DNA of 64,000 nt from Nocardioides dongkuii (GTDB taxonomy: Bacteria > Actinomycetota > Actinomycetes > Propionibacteriales > Nocardioidaceae): assembly GCF_014127485.1 (NCBI RefSeq), contig NZ_CP059903.1, positions 2,418,001-2,482,000 of the forward strand. Direction: 5' to 3'. The notes beneath the pieces are model-generated. The model saw only the letters and a list, made by a program, of their open reading frames with translations, was not told where the DNA came from and did not search any database. Position 1 is the first letter of the stretch; every line of letters begins with the position of its first letter. The position numbers were made by a program, and so were the translations under genes. Below are positions 1 through 8,287 of the stretch, one piece after another.

Positions 1-33
1 GCCGGTGCGCTGTGCCAGCTCGCCGATCCGCAC
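1..33 (-). CDS. MerR-family regulator, N-terminal fragment at window edge
   Basis: Only the first 11 codons lie inside the window. They read VRIGELAQRTG from a GTG at 31-33, which matches the opening of the MerR winged-helix DNA-binding domain (typically RIGELARRTGV). A strong ribosome site (CAGGAGG) sits five bases upstream of the GTG, which supports a real start. A TTGACA hexamer lies further upstream on the same strand, near 64-69. The effector domain is outside the window, so the inducer cannot be guessed. The family call rests on a short but characteristic motif. Confidence 0.6.
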   Translation of the reverse strand, partial: MRIGELAQRTG

Positions 34-173
34 CTGCGCCTCCTGTCGGTCAGCATCACATCCATGTCAACGTTATCTCGCGCGGAGATGGGGCGCGTGA
101 TCGGGCGTCGCGGGGCGGAACGCTCCTCGGCACGGCGGGATTGCGCCCGCACGGCGGCATGGGCCGTCGCGCG

Positions 174-410
174 TCAGCCCTCCGGCAGGTCGGCGAAGGC
201 CTGCTTCATGTCGCGGTACCAGCCCAGCGACTTCTTGGGGTGCCGCCAGCGGCCCTTCATCGCGTCGCGGGCCTCCTGGTGGGTCGCGTCGCCGGCCTTC
301 TCGGCGTCCTTGAGGTGCTGGTCCTGGGCGGCGATCACGTCGTCAGCGGTCTCCCCACGGTGCGCGAGCTCGCAGGGTCCGCCGAGCTGGCGGCAGGTCA
401 TGGTCTTCAT
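174..410 (-). CDS. DUF1059-like small protein
   Basis: A 78-residue soluble protein opening MKTMTCRQLGGPCELAHRG, the signature of the DUF1059 family, with conserved Cys near residues 6 and 13. The rest is a charged helix rich in Asp, Glu and Lys. Function of the family is unknown. I chose the ATG at 408-410 rather than an in-frame one 12 codons upstream because GGAGGAGGG lies six bases ahead of it and homologues begin at MKTMTC. It stands alone, downstream of and on the same strand as the ECF sigma gene, about 70 bases away. Confidence 0.7.
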   Translation of the reverse strand: MKTMTCRQLGGPCELAHRGETADDVIAAQDQHLKDAEKAGDATHQEARDAMKGRWRHPKKSLGWYRDMKQAFADLPEG

Positions 411-483
411 GGTGCCCTCCTCCGGGTGTGGCTTCTCTGGGTTCATGGTGCTGACGAATGGGGCGGGCCGGGTGTGACCGGCG

Positions 484-1338
484 TCAGCCGCGCGGCCGGC
501 CGCCGTCCCGGCGTACCACCTGCGCGAGGACGTCGGGCGCGGCGCGGAACGTGATCGCGCGAACCAGCCCGTCGCCGACGCTGAAGTCGAAGACGACCCG
601 CGCCTCGCCGAGGTGGAACCAGGCGGTGGCCGGCCGGTCGCCGACGAAGACCGGGAGCGCCGCCTGGGCGCTGCCGTTGAAGAACGTCGCCACCTCGTCG
701 CGGCCCTCGATCTGCCGAGGGGTGCCGGCGGCGATCGCGGCGTCGTCCGCGGACACCACGGCGTCCGGCGCCAGCAGGCGCAGCAGCCGGTCGAAGTCGC
801 CGTTCCTGGCTGCCGCCATGAAGGCGTCGACCACCTCCCAGTCCGCCAGCCGGTCCTCCGGCACGGGCTGGGCGACCTTCGCCCGGGCCCGCGAGGCGAG
901 CTTGCGGGCCGCGGCCGGGGTGGTGTCGAGGACGGCCGCGATGGTGGGGAACTCGAAGCCGAAGCTGTCGTGGAGCACGAAGGCCACCCGCTCCCGCGGG
1001 GAGAGCCGGTCGAGCACCACGTGCAGCGCGAGACCGACGGTGTCGGCGAGCGCGACGTCGTCGGCCGGGTCCGGGACCGTGTCCCCCGGCCCGAGCTCCT
1101 CGACCTCCTCGACGGGCACCGGCGTACGGGACCGCAGCCGGTCCAGGCACAGCCGGGTGGTCACCGTGGTGAGCCAAGCCGGGAGGCTCTCGATCTCGGC
1201 GTCCGTGCCGTGCAGGCGCAGCCACGCCTGCTGCACGACGTCCTCCGCCTCCGCCCGGTCACCGAGCACCCGGCCGGCGATCGCCACCAGGCGTGGCCGC
1301 TCGGCCTCGAAGTCCTCCGTCTGTCCCACGCCGGTCAC
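484..1338 (-). CDS. ECF41/SigJ-type RNA polymerase sigma factor with SnoaL-like C-terminal domain
   Basis: A 284-residue sigma factor. Region 2 spans about residues 8-75 (AEDVVQQAWLRLHG) and region 4 about 105-155 (LSPRERVAFVLHDSFGFEF followed by a helix-turn-helix). The last 120 residues form a SnoaL/NTF2-like extension, which defines the ECF41 group. In that group the extension controls activity in place of a classical anti-sigma factor. The DGGGK motif usual in ECF41 extensions is not present: the equivalent stretch reads VVSADDAAIAAGTP. No COMD or SDR gene, the frequent ECF41 target, is adjacent. Two perfect palindromes lie about 95-150 bp upstream and may belong to its control region. 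Confidence 0.85.
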   Translation of the reverse strand: MTGVGQTEDFEAERPRLVAIAGRVLGDRAEAEDVVQQAWLRLHGTDAEIESLPAWLTTVTTRLCLDRLRSRTPVPVEEVEELGPGDTVPDPADDVALADTVGLALHVVLDRLSPRERVAFVLHDSFGFEFPTIAAVLDTTPAAARKLASRARAKVAQPVPEDRLADWEVVDAFMAAARNGDFDRLLRLLAPDAVVSADDAAIAAGTPRQIEGRDEVATFFNGSAQAALPVFVGDRPATAWFHLGEARVVFDFSVGDGLVRAITFRAAPDVLAQVVRRDGGRPRG

Positions 1339-1430
1339 CCTCCCACTCGCTCCGTCGTCCTGCTGACGTTCGAGGCGGGCCGGGTGTGACCGCGCGGCCG
1401 CGGGTCGCCGTACTGGACCGACGGACCTTC

Positions 1431-1462
1431 CGCTTGACCGACGAAACTCCGTCGGTCAAGCG
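1431..1462. repeat. 13-bp perfect inverted repeat (hairpin)
   Basis: CGCTTGACCGACG at 1431-1443 and its exact reverse complement at 1450-1462 are separated by a 6-base loop (AAACTC). It lies between the 3' end of the DUF480-methyltransferase gene and the start of the sigma-factor gene, both on the minus strand. It could be a terminator for the former or an operator for the latter. No U-tract follows on either strand, which weakens the terminator reading. Confidence 0.6.
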
Positions 1463-1465
1463 TCA

Positions 1466-1489
1466 GATTCACCGGTCGACCGGTGAATC
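1466..1489. promoter_or_regulatory. 24-bp perfect palindrome, candidate operator
   Basis: A gapless palindrome with outer arms GATTCACC/GGTGAATC and centre GTCGAC, lying four bases from the hairpin at 1431-1462. Its size and symmetry are typical of a TetR- or MarR-type dimer site. The regulator is not identified; no TetR/MarR gene is adjacent. Confidence 0.45.
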
Positions 1490-1524
1490 CTCCCCGCCGG
1501 CGCGCGGCCGGATCCGGGCCCGAC

Positions 1525-2748
1525 TCAGGCCTTGCGGCCGACGACGTACAGCCGGGAGGTGGTCTCACCGCGCGCGGTGAGGGGACCGCGGTGGTACCAC
1601 TCGACGTCGACGAGCCCCGCCGCCTCGACGAGCGCCACGACCGCGGCCGGGTCGTGCTGCACGAAGTCGAGCGGCGGCACCTCGGCGTCGAACCAGCTCG
1701 TCATCCGCCGCACCCCGGCGCCGGCCTGCACGGCGACCACGAGCCACCCGTCGGTGTCGAGCGGGCGCACCAGGGCGGCGAGCGCGTCGGGGAGCTCGGA
1801 CTCGGCGAGGTGGATCAGGGAGTACCACGCGAGGACGGCGCGCCAGCCGGTGGCGTTCTCGGGCCGCATCAGCCGCCGCAGGTCGCCGACGTCGTACCGG
1901 ACCCCGGGGTGCAGCGCCCGGGCCTGCTCGACCATCTCGGGGGTGAGGTCCAGCCCGCGGGCGTCCACGCCCGCCGCGGCGAGGTACGCCGTGACCCGGC
2001 CCGGCCCGCAGCCGACCTCGACCACCGGGCCGCCGTCCGCACCCGTGGCGTGGGCGGCCACCCGGTCCAGCAGCCAGCGCTCGAACGGCTGCCCGTCGAG
2101 CTCGTCGGCGAACCGCTCGGCGTACGTCGCGGCGACGGCGCCGTACGTGGCCCGCACCCGGTCGTCCCGCGCCGCGGCGCCGTCGGCCAGCGGCGTCTCG
2201 CGGTCCACCGCGGACGCGGGGTCCGCGACGGCGGCGCCCACGGGAGCAGGAGCGTCCCCGAGCAGGTGCGCCCACCGCGGGTCGTGCTGGCCGGCCTGTC
2301 GCGGCTGCTGGACGACCAGCCCGCGCTCGGCCATCCGGGCCAGGCAGGCCTCGACCTCGGCGCGGTCCGCGAACTCGTGCAGCCGCTCGGTGCGGGTGCG
2401 CAGCTCGCCGGGCGCCTGCGGGCCGCGGAGCAGCAGCACGGTCAGCAGCGCCCGCTCGTCCTCCTCGAGCTCCAGCACCTCGGCGAGAGCCTGGTGGTAC
2501 TTCAGCGTGCGCCGCCCGGTGGCCGACCAGACGATCCGCAGCAGGCCGCGGTCCTTGAGCCGGCGAGCGACCTGCTCGACGGTCTGCTCGTCGTAGTCGG
2601 CGACCGGGTCGCGGCTCGAGGTCTGGTTGCAGGCCGTGCGCAGCGCGCCGAGCGTGAGGGGGTACGACGCGGGGACGGTCCGCTGCTTCTCGAGCAGCGC
2701 GCCGAGCACGCGCTGCTCCTCGGCGTCCAGCACGGGGAGGTCGGTCAC
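1525..2748 (-). CDS. DUF480 (YceH-like) domain fused to a class I SAM methyltransferase
   Basis: About 407 residues. The first ~175 (VLDAEEQRVLGALLEKQRT, then tandem winged helices) form a DUF480/YceH domain. The second half is a methyltransferase with the SAM loop VVEVGCGPGRVTAYLAAAG and a C-terminal VDVEWYHRG segment typical of the methyltransferase-11 fold. The substrate is unknown. I place the start at the GTG at 2746-2748 (VTDLPVLDAEEQRV) because DUF480 proteins begin there. The 35 residues encoded upstream are Arg-rich and look non-coding. No clear ribosome site precedes this GTG, so a leaderless message is possible. The fusion is unusual compared with stand-alone YceH. Confidence 0.75.
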   Translation of the reverse strand: MTDLPVLDAEEQRVLGALLEKQRTVPASYPLTLGALRTACNQTSSRDPVADYDEQTVEQVARRLKDRGLLRIVWSATGRRTLKYHQALAEVLELEEDERALLTVLLLRGPQAPGELRTRTERLHEFADRAEVEACLARMAERGLVVQQPRQAGQHDPRWAHLLGDAPAPVGAAVADPASAVDRETPLADGAAARDDRVRATYGAVAATYAERFADELDGQPFERWLLDRVAAHATGADGGPVVEVGCGPGRVTAYLAAAGVDARGLDLTPEMVEQARALHPGVRYDVGDLRRLMRPENATGWRAVLAWYSLIHLAESELPDALAALVRPLDTDGWLVVAVQAGAGVRRMTSWFDAEVPPLDFVQHDPAAVVALVEAAGLVDVEWYHRGPLTARGETTSRLYVVGRKA

Positions 2749-2920
2749 GACCCGAACCCTAGGGCCCCGGCTCGACGTGGTGTGCCGACATACCCTGGGA
2801 GGTATCCCCTGCGCGAGACGGTGATCCCGATGCCTCTGAACTCGATCGCCCACCTTGAGGCTCCCTTCACATACCCCCCAGGGTGCTCAGGACGGCCGCC
2901 GCGGGGCCGATGACTCGGTC

Positions 2921-4045
2921 ATGCACTCCCCCCTGCGGTCCCCCCGAGCCGCCGTACCCGCTCTCCTGCTCGCCACCCTCGCCGCGACCGTCGGCGTCAC
3001 CCTCGCCGCGCCGACCCAGGCCGTCGCCGAGAGCGCCGCGTCCGGGGACCGCACGTTCTTCGTCGACCCGGCCCGCGGCTCCGACGACGCCGCGGGGAGC
3101 AAGGCCCAGCCCTGGCGCACCCTGGCGAAGGTCGGCTCCGCCGCGCTCCGCCCGGGCGACACCGTCCGGCTGCGCGCCGGCCGCACCCACATCGGCGCCT
3201 TGGACCTGCGGGCGTCCGGCACCCGGGGCGCGCCGATCACCGTGACCGACTACGGCCGCGGACGGCGTCCGGCCGTCGCCGGCCAGAACCCCTGCGTCCG
3301 GCTCGCCGGCGACTGGGTCGTCGTGTCGCGCGTCGCCGCCCTGCGCTGCGGCGAGGCCGGCTTCGTGGTCGACGGCGACCACGACACCGTCACCGACGCC
3401 CGGGCGACCGGCAGCGTCCGGGGCGTCTGGGTCCGCGAGGGCGCCGACCACGCGCTGGTCAGCCACAGCCGGCTCCACGACAACGACCTGATGGCGCCCG
3501 GCACCACCGGCGGGGACGACGACCACGGCGCCCAGGGCGTCGACATCAACGGCGACCACGCCCGGGTCACCCGCAACCTGATCACCGGCCACCGCGCCCC
3601 GTCGCCCGACTACGGCGAGGACGGCGCGGCCGTCGAGGTCTACCAGGCCGTCGGCACCCGCGTGGACCACAACCGCGCGGTGGACAACCTCGCCTTCACC
3701 GAGCTCGGCGGCTCCCGCACGTCCGGCACCCGCTACCTCCGCAACCGCGTCTCCAGCCGCCTCGACGAGGGGACGTTCCTGATGACGCGCGGCGGCGCCC
3801 AGGTGTGGGGCCCGGTGAACGGCACCGTCGCCGAGCGCAACCGGGTCCGCCTCACCGGCGCCCACTCCTTCGGCTTCGGCTGCTACGGCGGCTGCACCCC
3901 GAGGATCCTCACGCTGCGCGACAACACCATCTCCGCCGGCTGGTACGTCGGGTGGGTCGACGGCACCTTCGACTCGGCGAACAACCGCTACCGCGGCGAG
4001 CTCTGGTTCGACCTCGGCCCGGGCGACCGCGCCGGCGGTCGCTGA
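2921..4045 (+). CDS. secreted right-handed parallel beta-helix protein
   Basis: A 374-residue exported protein. Residues 1 to about 38 form a signal peptide (Arg-rich start, hydrophobic core AVPALLLATLAATVGVTLAA, then a cleavage site near TQAVAES). After a short linker, FFVDPARGSDDAAGSKAQPW is the motif that opens many secreted pectate-lyase-like beta-helices, and the remainder shows repeated coils (VVVSRVAALRC, DHALVSHSRLHDND, DHARVTRNLITGH). Probably a polysaccharide-binding or -cleaving protein; catalytic residues cannot be assigned. The ATG at 2921 was preferred over an upstream in-frame start because it places the signal peptide at the N-terminus. Confidence 0.7.
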   Translation: MHSPLRSPRAAVPALLLATLAATVGVTLAAPTQAVAESAASGDRTFFVDPARGSDDAAGSKAQPWRTLAKVGSAALRPGDTVRLRAGRTHIGALDLRASGTRGAPITVTDYGRGRRPAVAGQNPCVRLAGDWVVVSRVAALRCGEAGFVVDGDHDTVTDARATGSVRGVWVREGADHALVSHSRLHDNDLMAPGTTGGDDDHGAQGVDINGDHARVTRNLITGHRAPSPDYGEDGAAVEVYQAVGTRVDHNRAVDNLAFTELGGSRTSGTRYLRNRVSSRLDEGTFLMTRGGAQVWGPVNGTVAERNRVRLTGAHSFGFGCYGGCTPRILTLRDNTISAGWYVGWVDGTFDSANNRYRGELWFDLGPGDRAGGR

Positions 4046-4103
4046 CCGACCGCTCCGAGGAGCCGAGGACCGTGGGAACCTTCCTGGCGGTGTCGGGCGT
4101 CTA

Positions 4104-4625
4104 GTGGGCATGAGTGACCCCCGGCCTCCCGACGAGGACTTCGCCGCCTACATGCGCGCCCGGTGGGGCGACCTGGTGCGGACCCTGGTGTCCCTGGGCT
4201 GCGACCCCCACGAGGCCGAGGACGTCGCCCAGACCGCACTGGCCCGGTGCCTGCGGTCGTGGGACCGCGTCCGTGCTGCCGACGACGTCGACGCCTACGT
4301 CTACCGGACCCTCCTGAACTGCTGGTCGACCAGCCGACGTCGGCGCTGGTGGGGCGAGCAGCCCACCGACACGCTCCCGGAGCCCGAGCCGCGGCACGGT
4401 GGGATCGGCCTGGACACGACGGTCGCCGAGCGCTCCGCCCTGGTGTCCGCGCTGTCCGGGCTCTCCGCCGACCACCGCGCCGTGCTGGTACTCCGGTTCG
4501 GCGCCGACCTCACCGAGGCCCAGACCGCCGAGGCACTGGGCGTCGCCGTCGGCACCGTCAAGAGCCGCGTGTCCCGGGCGCTGGCCTCGATCGAGCGCCG
4601 CCACCTCAGCGAGGAGTCCCGATGA
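4104..4625 (+). CDS. SigE-family ECF RNA polymerase sigma factor
   Basis: 173 residues (171 if the ATG at 4110 is used). Region 2 (EDFAAYMRARWGDLVRTL, EAEDVAQTALARCLRSWDRV) is followed by region 4 (LSADHRAVLVLRFGADLTEA with a helix-turn-helix GVAVGTVKSRVSRALASIER). This is the short SigE-like ECF type common in Actinobacteria. The stop codon overlaps the ATG of the next gene (ATGA), so the two are translationally coupled. By position, that gene product is the likely partner or regulator. Confidence 0.85.
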   Translation: MGMSDPRPPDEDFAAYMRARWGDLVRTLVSLGCDPHEAEDVAQTALARCLRSWDRVRAADDVDAYVYRTLLNCWSTSRRRRWWGEQPTDTLPEPEPRHGGIGLDTTVAERSALVSALSGLSADHRAVLVLRFGADLTEAQTAEALGVAVGTVKSRVSRALASIERRHLSEESR

Positions 4626-5812
4626 ACGAGCAGCAGGTCGCCGAGCTCTTCCGCACCGAGTGGCCCCGGATCCCGGTCGGCCCCGCCCCGGTCGACGCCG
4701 TCGCGGCCCGCGCAGGACGACGTCGCCGCGGCGTCGTCCGTGGGGTCGTCGGTGGGGTCGTCGTGGGGCTCGCCGCCGCCGCCGTCCTCGCGGTCGTCGT
4801 CGTCGCCCAGGACGACGACCCGCGGGAGGTCCGGCCGCTGGGCCCCGAGGGTCCGGTCGTCGACAACCCGGTCGACGTCTCCTGGGCCGCCGACGACGTC
4901 CTCCACCTCGACCGCACCACGGTCCGCAACGACGCCGCGGACGAGATCGAGGCGTTCATCGCCTCGCACGCCGCGGTGGCCGAGGGCGAGGCGTACGGCG
5001 TGGTCTACGTCGACCTCGAGGGCGACGTCGTGCACGCCGACTCCCTCGGCCGCACCCGCCGGATCGGGGAGGCCGCCCCGGAGCGGGGCGTCGTCGCCGG
5101 CTCCCTGTCCTCGGGATGGGCGGCGTGGGTCGACCCCTCCGGCGAGACCCCCGAGCTCGTCGTCCACGACACGGTCGAGGACCGCGAGCTGACCCGGCAG
5201 CCGCTCCCCGACGAGGCCCCCGCGGACGACGCGTGGGTCACCACCGCCACGGCGACCGCGGTCGACGGCGAGACCGTGTGGGTGCGGACGCCCGGAGGCG
5301 ACCTGGTCTGGGAGCCCGGCGAGCCGCTGCGGGAGTCGCCGTACGCCGACCGCTGGGTCGTCGGTGCGGCGGACGGCACCATCGTCACCAGGTCCAAGGA
5401 CCCCGGCGACATGACCCTGGAGTACGGCGACGCGGACGGCCCGGTGACGTCGGTCCCCGGCGGCGGCGCGGCCGCGGTCTCGGCCGACGGGCGCTACGTC
5501 CTGTCCCAGCGGCGGGACGGGGTCGGCGACGGCACCGACGACCCGGCGGACTGGCAGGTCCACGACGCCGTCAACGGGGGCAGCGTCCCGCTCGACCTCC
5601 CCCGCCTGCCCGCGGGCGACCGGATCGAGCAGGCCGCCTTCGGCGCCGGGTCGGTCCACTTCGTGCTGGCCCGCTACCGGGGCCCGGTGTCTGCCGAGCC
5701 CCGGCGCTGGCAGGTCGTCAGCTGCGACCTGGCGGACGGCGTGTGCGAGACAGTCCTCGACCTGGCCGCCGACGAGGTCGGCCTCGACGTGCCACTGCGA
5801 CTGGCGGACTGA
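4622..5812 (+). CDS. single-pass membrane protein coupled to the upstream sigma factor
   Basis: 396 residues with a short cytoplasmic N-terminus (about 38 residues, Arg-rich just before the membrane), one transmembrane helix at about 38-60, and a large extracytoplasmic domain with repeated beta strands (VVYVDLEGDVVHAD, GETVWVRTPGGDLVW, GRYVLSQRRDG) suggesting a beta-propeller. This layout is frequent for genes co-transcribed with SigE-family ECF factors, where the N-terminus may act as an anti-sigma segment. No ZAS zinc motif is visible. Role inferred from coupling only. Confidence 0.65.
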   Translation: MNEQQVAELFRTEWPRIPVGPAPVDAVAARAGRRRRGVVRGVVGGVVVGLAAAAVLAVVVVAQDDDPREVRPLGPEGPVVDNPVDVSWAADDVLHLDRTTVRNDAADEIEAFIASHAAVAEGEAYGVVYVDLEGDVVHADSLGRTRRIGEAAPERGVVAGSLSSGWAAWVDPSGETPELVVHDTVEDRELTRQPLPDEAPADDAWVTTATATAVDGETVWVRTPGGDLVWEPGEPLRESPYADRWVVGAADGTIVTRSKDPGDMTLEYGDADGPVTSVPGGGAAAVSADGRYVLSQRRDGVGDGTDDPADWQVHDAVNGGSVPLDLPRLPAGDRIEQAAFGAGSVHFVLARYRGPVSAEPRRWQVVSCDLADGVCETVLDLAADEVGLDVPLRLAD

Positions 5813-5824
5813 CCCGCCCGGCGC

Positions 5825-6991
5825 TCAGGCGCCGAGCACCAGCCCGCTGGTCGGCACGCCGGTGCCGGCGGTGACCACCAGGTGCTCGACGCCGTCGACC
5901 GGGTTGACCGAGGTGCCGCGGACCTGGCGGACCGCCTCGGCGATGCCGTTCATCCCGTGGATGTAGGCCTCGCCGAGCTGGCCACCGTGGGTGTTCAGCG
6001 GGAACGCGCCGTCCACCTCGATCCGGCCGTCGGCCACGAAGTCGCGAGCCTCGCCGCGGCCGCAGAACCCGAGCTCCTCGAGCTGCATCAGGACGTACGG
6101 CGTGAAGTGGTCGTAGAGGATGCCCATCCGCATGTCCTGCGGCCCGAGGCCGGACTGCCGCCACAGCTCGCGGCCCACGACGCCCATCTCGGGGATGCCG
6201 ATGTCGTCGCGGTAGTACGACGTCATCACGAACTGGTCGGCGCCGCTCCCCTGCGCCGCCGCCACGACGTACGCCGGGGGCTGGCGCAGGTCGCGCGCCC
6301 GCTCGGCGGAGGTGACGACCAGCGCGACCGCCCCGTCCGACTCCTGGCAGCAGTCGAGCAGGTGCAGCGGGTCGGCGATCATCCGCGAGGCCTGGTGGTC
6401 CTCGAGCGTGATCGGCTTGCCGTGGAAGAACGCGTGCGGGTTGGTCGCGGCGTGCCGGCGGTCGGCGACCGCGACCCGGCCGAAGTCCTCCGAGGTCACG
6501 CCGTACTCGTGCATGTAGCGCCGCGCCTGCATCGCCACGGTGGCCGCGGGCGTGCCGAGGCCCATCGGGTAGGTCCAGGCGTTGTCGAGGCCGTTGGTGT
6601 TGACCTGGGTCGCGGCGTCGGTCGAGAACTGGCCGAACCGGTTCCCCGAGCGCTCGTTGAAGCCGCGGTAGCAGACCACGACGTCCGCGACGCCCGTGGC
6701 GACCGCCATCGCGGCCTGCTGCACCGTCGCGCACGCCGCGCCGCCGCCGTAGTTGATCCGGCTGAAGAACCGCAGCTCGGCCATCCCGAGCTCGCGCGCG
6801 ACCGCGATCTCCGAGGAGGTGTCCATCGTGAACGTCGTGAGCCCGTCGACGTCGGCGACGGTCAGGCCGCAGTCGTCGAGCGCGTGCCGCACGGCCTCGA
6901 CCGAGAGCTGCAGCTCCGAGCGGCCGGACGCCTTGGAGAACTCGGTGGCGCCGATGCCGGCGATCGCCGCGCGGCGCGAGAGGCCGCTCAT
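5825..6991 (-). CDS. ltp2: Ltp2-like thiolase-fold aldolase of sterol side-chain degradation
   Basis: 388 residues with the non-catalytic thiolase fold of lipid-transfer/SCP2-thiolase proteins (AAIAGIGATEFSKASGRSEL at the start, INYGGGAACATVQQAAMAV, and a C-terminal LNTHGGQLGEAYIHGMNGI). In Mycobacterium tuberculosis Ltp2 cleaves the 17-hydroxy side-chain CoA thioester by a retro-aldol step, releasing propionyl-CoA, and needs the DUF35 domain of ChsH2 as partner. Here it is the last gene of an operon colinear with the igr operon, and its ATG overlaps the stop of the chsH1-like gene by four bases. Together with the DUF35 gene two positions upstream, this makes the assignment strong. Confidence 0.88.
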   Translation of the reverse strand: MSGLSRRAAIAGIGATEFSKASGRSELQLSVEAVRHALDDCGLTVADVDGLTTFTMDTSSEIAVARELGMAELRFFSRINYGGGAACATVQQAAMAVATGVADVVVCYRGFNERSGNRFGQFSTDAATQVNTNGLDNAWTYPMGLGTPAATVAMQARRYMHEYGVTSEDFGRVAVADRRHAATNPHAFFHGKPITLEDHQASRMIADPLHLLDCCQESDGAVALVVTSAERARDLRQPPAYVVAAAQGSGADQFVMTSYYRDDIGIPEMGVVGRELWRQSGLGPQDMRMGILYDHFTPYVLMQLEELGFCGRGEARDFVADGRIEVDGAFPLNTHGGQLGEAYIHGMNGIAEAVRQVRGTSVNPVDGVEHLVVTAGTGVPTSGLVLGA

Positions 6992-7365
6992 GCGCGCACC
7001 CGGACGGTGCCGATGACGTGGTCGCCCAGCGAGACCGAGCCGATGACCTTGAGCGTGGCGATGCCGTCCTCGACCGACTCGACCTCCCCGCGGAAGGTCA
7101 GCGTGTCGTAGGGGTACGCCGGGGCGCCGAGCCGGATCGCGATGCCCGCGACGTCGGTGTCGGCGCCGGCCCAGTCCACGACGTACTTCTCGACCAGCGC
7201 GGTCGAGGTCAGGATGTTCACGAAGATGTCCTTGGAGCCCGCGGCCTGCGCGATGTCGCGGTCGTGGTGGACGTCCTGGAAGTCGCGGGTCGCGATCGCG
7301 GTGCTCACCACCAGCGTCGGCGTGAGCGGCAGCTCCCAGGCGGGGATGGTGTCGCCGGCGTTCAT
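6988..7365 (-). CDS. chsH1: ChsH1-like MaoC enoyl-CoA hydratase subunit
   Basis: 125 residues of hot-dog fold, about half the usual MaoC size. The hydratase motif is present as RDFQDVHHD with Asp28 and His33, at nearly the position of the catalytic pair in mycobacterial ChsH1. It should pair with the ChsH2 MaoC subunit to hydrate the C17-side-chain enoyl-CoA of the last cholesterol side-chain cycle. The ATG at 7363-7365 was chosen over an upstream in-frame start because GGAGGAG precedes it and it overlaps the DUF35 stop by ATGA. Confidence 0.88.
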   Translation of the reverse strand: MNAGDTIPAWELPLTPTLVVSTAIATRDFQDVHHDRDIAQAAGSKDIFVNILTSTALVEKYVVDWAGADTDVAGIAIRLGAPAYPYDTLTFRGEVESVEDGIATLKVIGSVSLGDHVIGTVRVRA

Positions 7366-7775
7366 CGCTGCTCCTCCTCGAGCCGCCACACGGGCAGCGT
7401 CAGGTCGTCGTCGACGCGGTGGAAGTCCACCCGCAGCCGGGTCCCGATCTCGATCTCCGGCTGGCCGTCCGGACCGACGGCGTCGGCCACCTCGCCGACC
7501 ATCCGGACGCCCTCGTCGAGGTCGACGAGCGCGAGCACGATCGGCAGCTCCTTGCCGGGCACCGGCGGGTGCCGGTGCACGACGTAGGAGAAGACGGTGC
7601 CGGTGCCGGCGGCCACGACGTACCCCTGGTCGAAGGCACCGCAGCGCGGGCAGGACGGGCCGGGCGGGAAGCGCAGCGCCTCGCAGGACGGGCAGTGCTG
7701 GATCCGCAGCTCCCCGGCGGCGGTGCCGTCCCAGAAGAACTGCGAGTCGCGGTTGACCATCGGCCGGACCGTCAC
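7362..7775 (-). CDS. DUF35 zinc-ribbon/OB-fold protein (split-off C-terminal part of ChsH2)
   Basis: 137 residues. A rubredoxin-like zinc ribbon (C28-x2-C31, C42-x2-C45: HCPSCEALRFPPGPSCPRC) is followed by an OB-fold (GTVFSYVVHRHPPVPG, IGTRLRVDFHRVDDDL). In mycobacteria this domain is fused to the C-terminus of the ChsH2 MaoC domain and binds Ltp2, forming the active aldolase. Here it is a separate gene between the two MaoC genes. The GTG start overlaps the upstream stop (GTGA). It should be the Ltp2 partner. Confidence 0.88.
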   Translation of the reverse strand: MTVRPMVNRDSQFFWDGTAAGELRIQHCPSCEALRFPPGPSCPRCGAFDQGYVVAAGTGTVFSYVVHRHPPVPGKELPIVLALVDLDEGVRMVGEVADAVGPDGQPEIEIGTRLRVDFHRVDDDLTLPVWRLEEEQR

Positions 7776-8287
7776 GAGACCGCCCCCTTCGGGGCGAACT
7801 TCAGGACCCGGAAGAGCATCGTGGCCACGACCTCGTCGCCGACGTACCAGGTGCTGCGGGAGGTGACGAAGTAGCCGACGCCCATCCCGGTGGTCTTCGG
7901 CCCGACGACGGAGTCGAGGGCGGTGGTGACCCGGACCTGCTCGCCGACCTGGAGCGTGCGCTCGTAGGTCTGCTCGCAGTTGGTGCCGAGGACGGCGGTG
8001 TAGCCGGCGTCGGTCAGCACCCCCATCATCCCGTGCAGCGGGTCGTCGGCGGGCGGCCGGCCGCGCAGGCCGTACATCGTCCAGACCTGCGCCATCGAGG
8101 GCGGCGCCTCCCCGGCGGCGAAGCGCGGGTTCTGGTAGTCCATGGCGTCGAGCCAGGCGTTGATCGTCGGCTGGTTCACCGGGTCGCGGGCCTCGCGCTC
8201 GGCGGCCTCGCCGAGCGCCTTGATCCGCTCGGCCTCGGCCATGATCTGCTCGTGGCGCACGTCGGTCTCGTTGGTCGGGGCGCTCAT
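7772..8287 (-). CDS. chsH2: ChsH2-like MaoC subunit lacking the DUF35 domain
   Basis: 171 residues of MaoC-type hot-dog fold with an N-terminal helical extension (EQIMAEAERIKALGEAAERE). The core includes RFAAGEAPPSMAQVWTMYGL and a C-terminal VGYFVTSRSTWYVGDEVVATMLFRVLKF strand pair. No Asp-x4-His pair is obvious, fitting a non-catalytic partner that completes the ChsH1 active site. Mycobacterial ChsH2 carries DUF35 on the same chain; here the frame ends just where that domain would begin and DUF35 follows as its own gene with a four-base overlap. Confidence 0.85.
   Translation of the reverse strand: MSAPTNETDVRHEQIMAEAERIKALGEAAEREARDPVNQPTINAWLDAMDYQNPRFAAGEAPPSMAQVWTMYGLRGRPPADDPLHGMMGVLTDAGYTAVLGTNCEQTYERTLQVGEQVRVTTALDSVVGPKTTGMGVGYFVTSRSTWYVGDEVVATMLFRVLKFAPKGAVS

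Noticed and set aside
64..477. plus-strand frames at the left edge
   Set aside because: They lie opposite the DUF1059 gene and the MerR promoter, with no ribosome site and Arg/Ser-rich composition.
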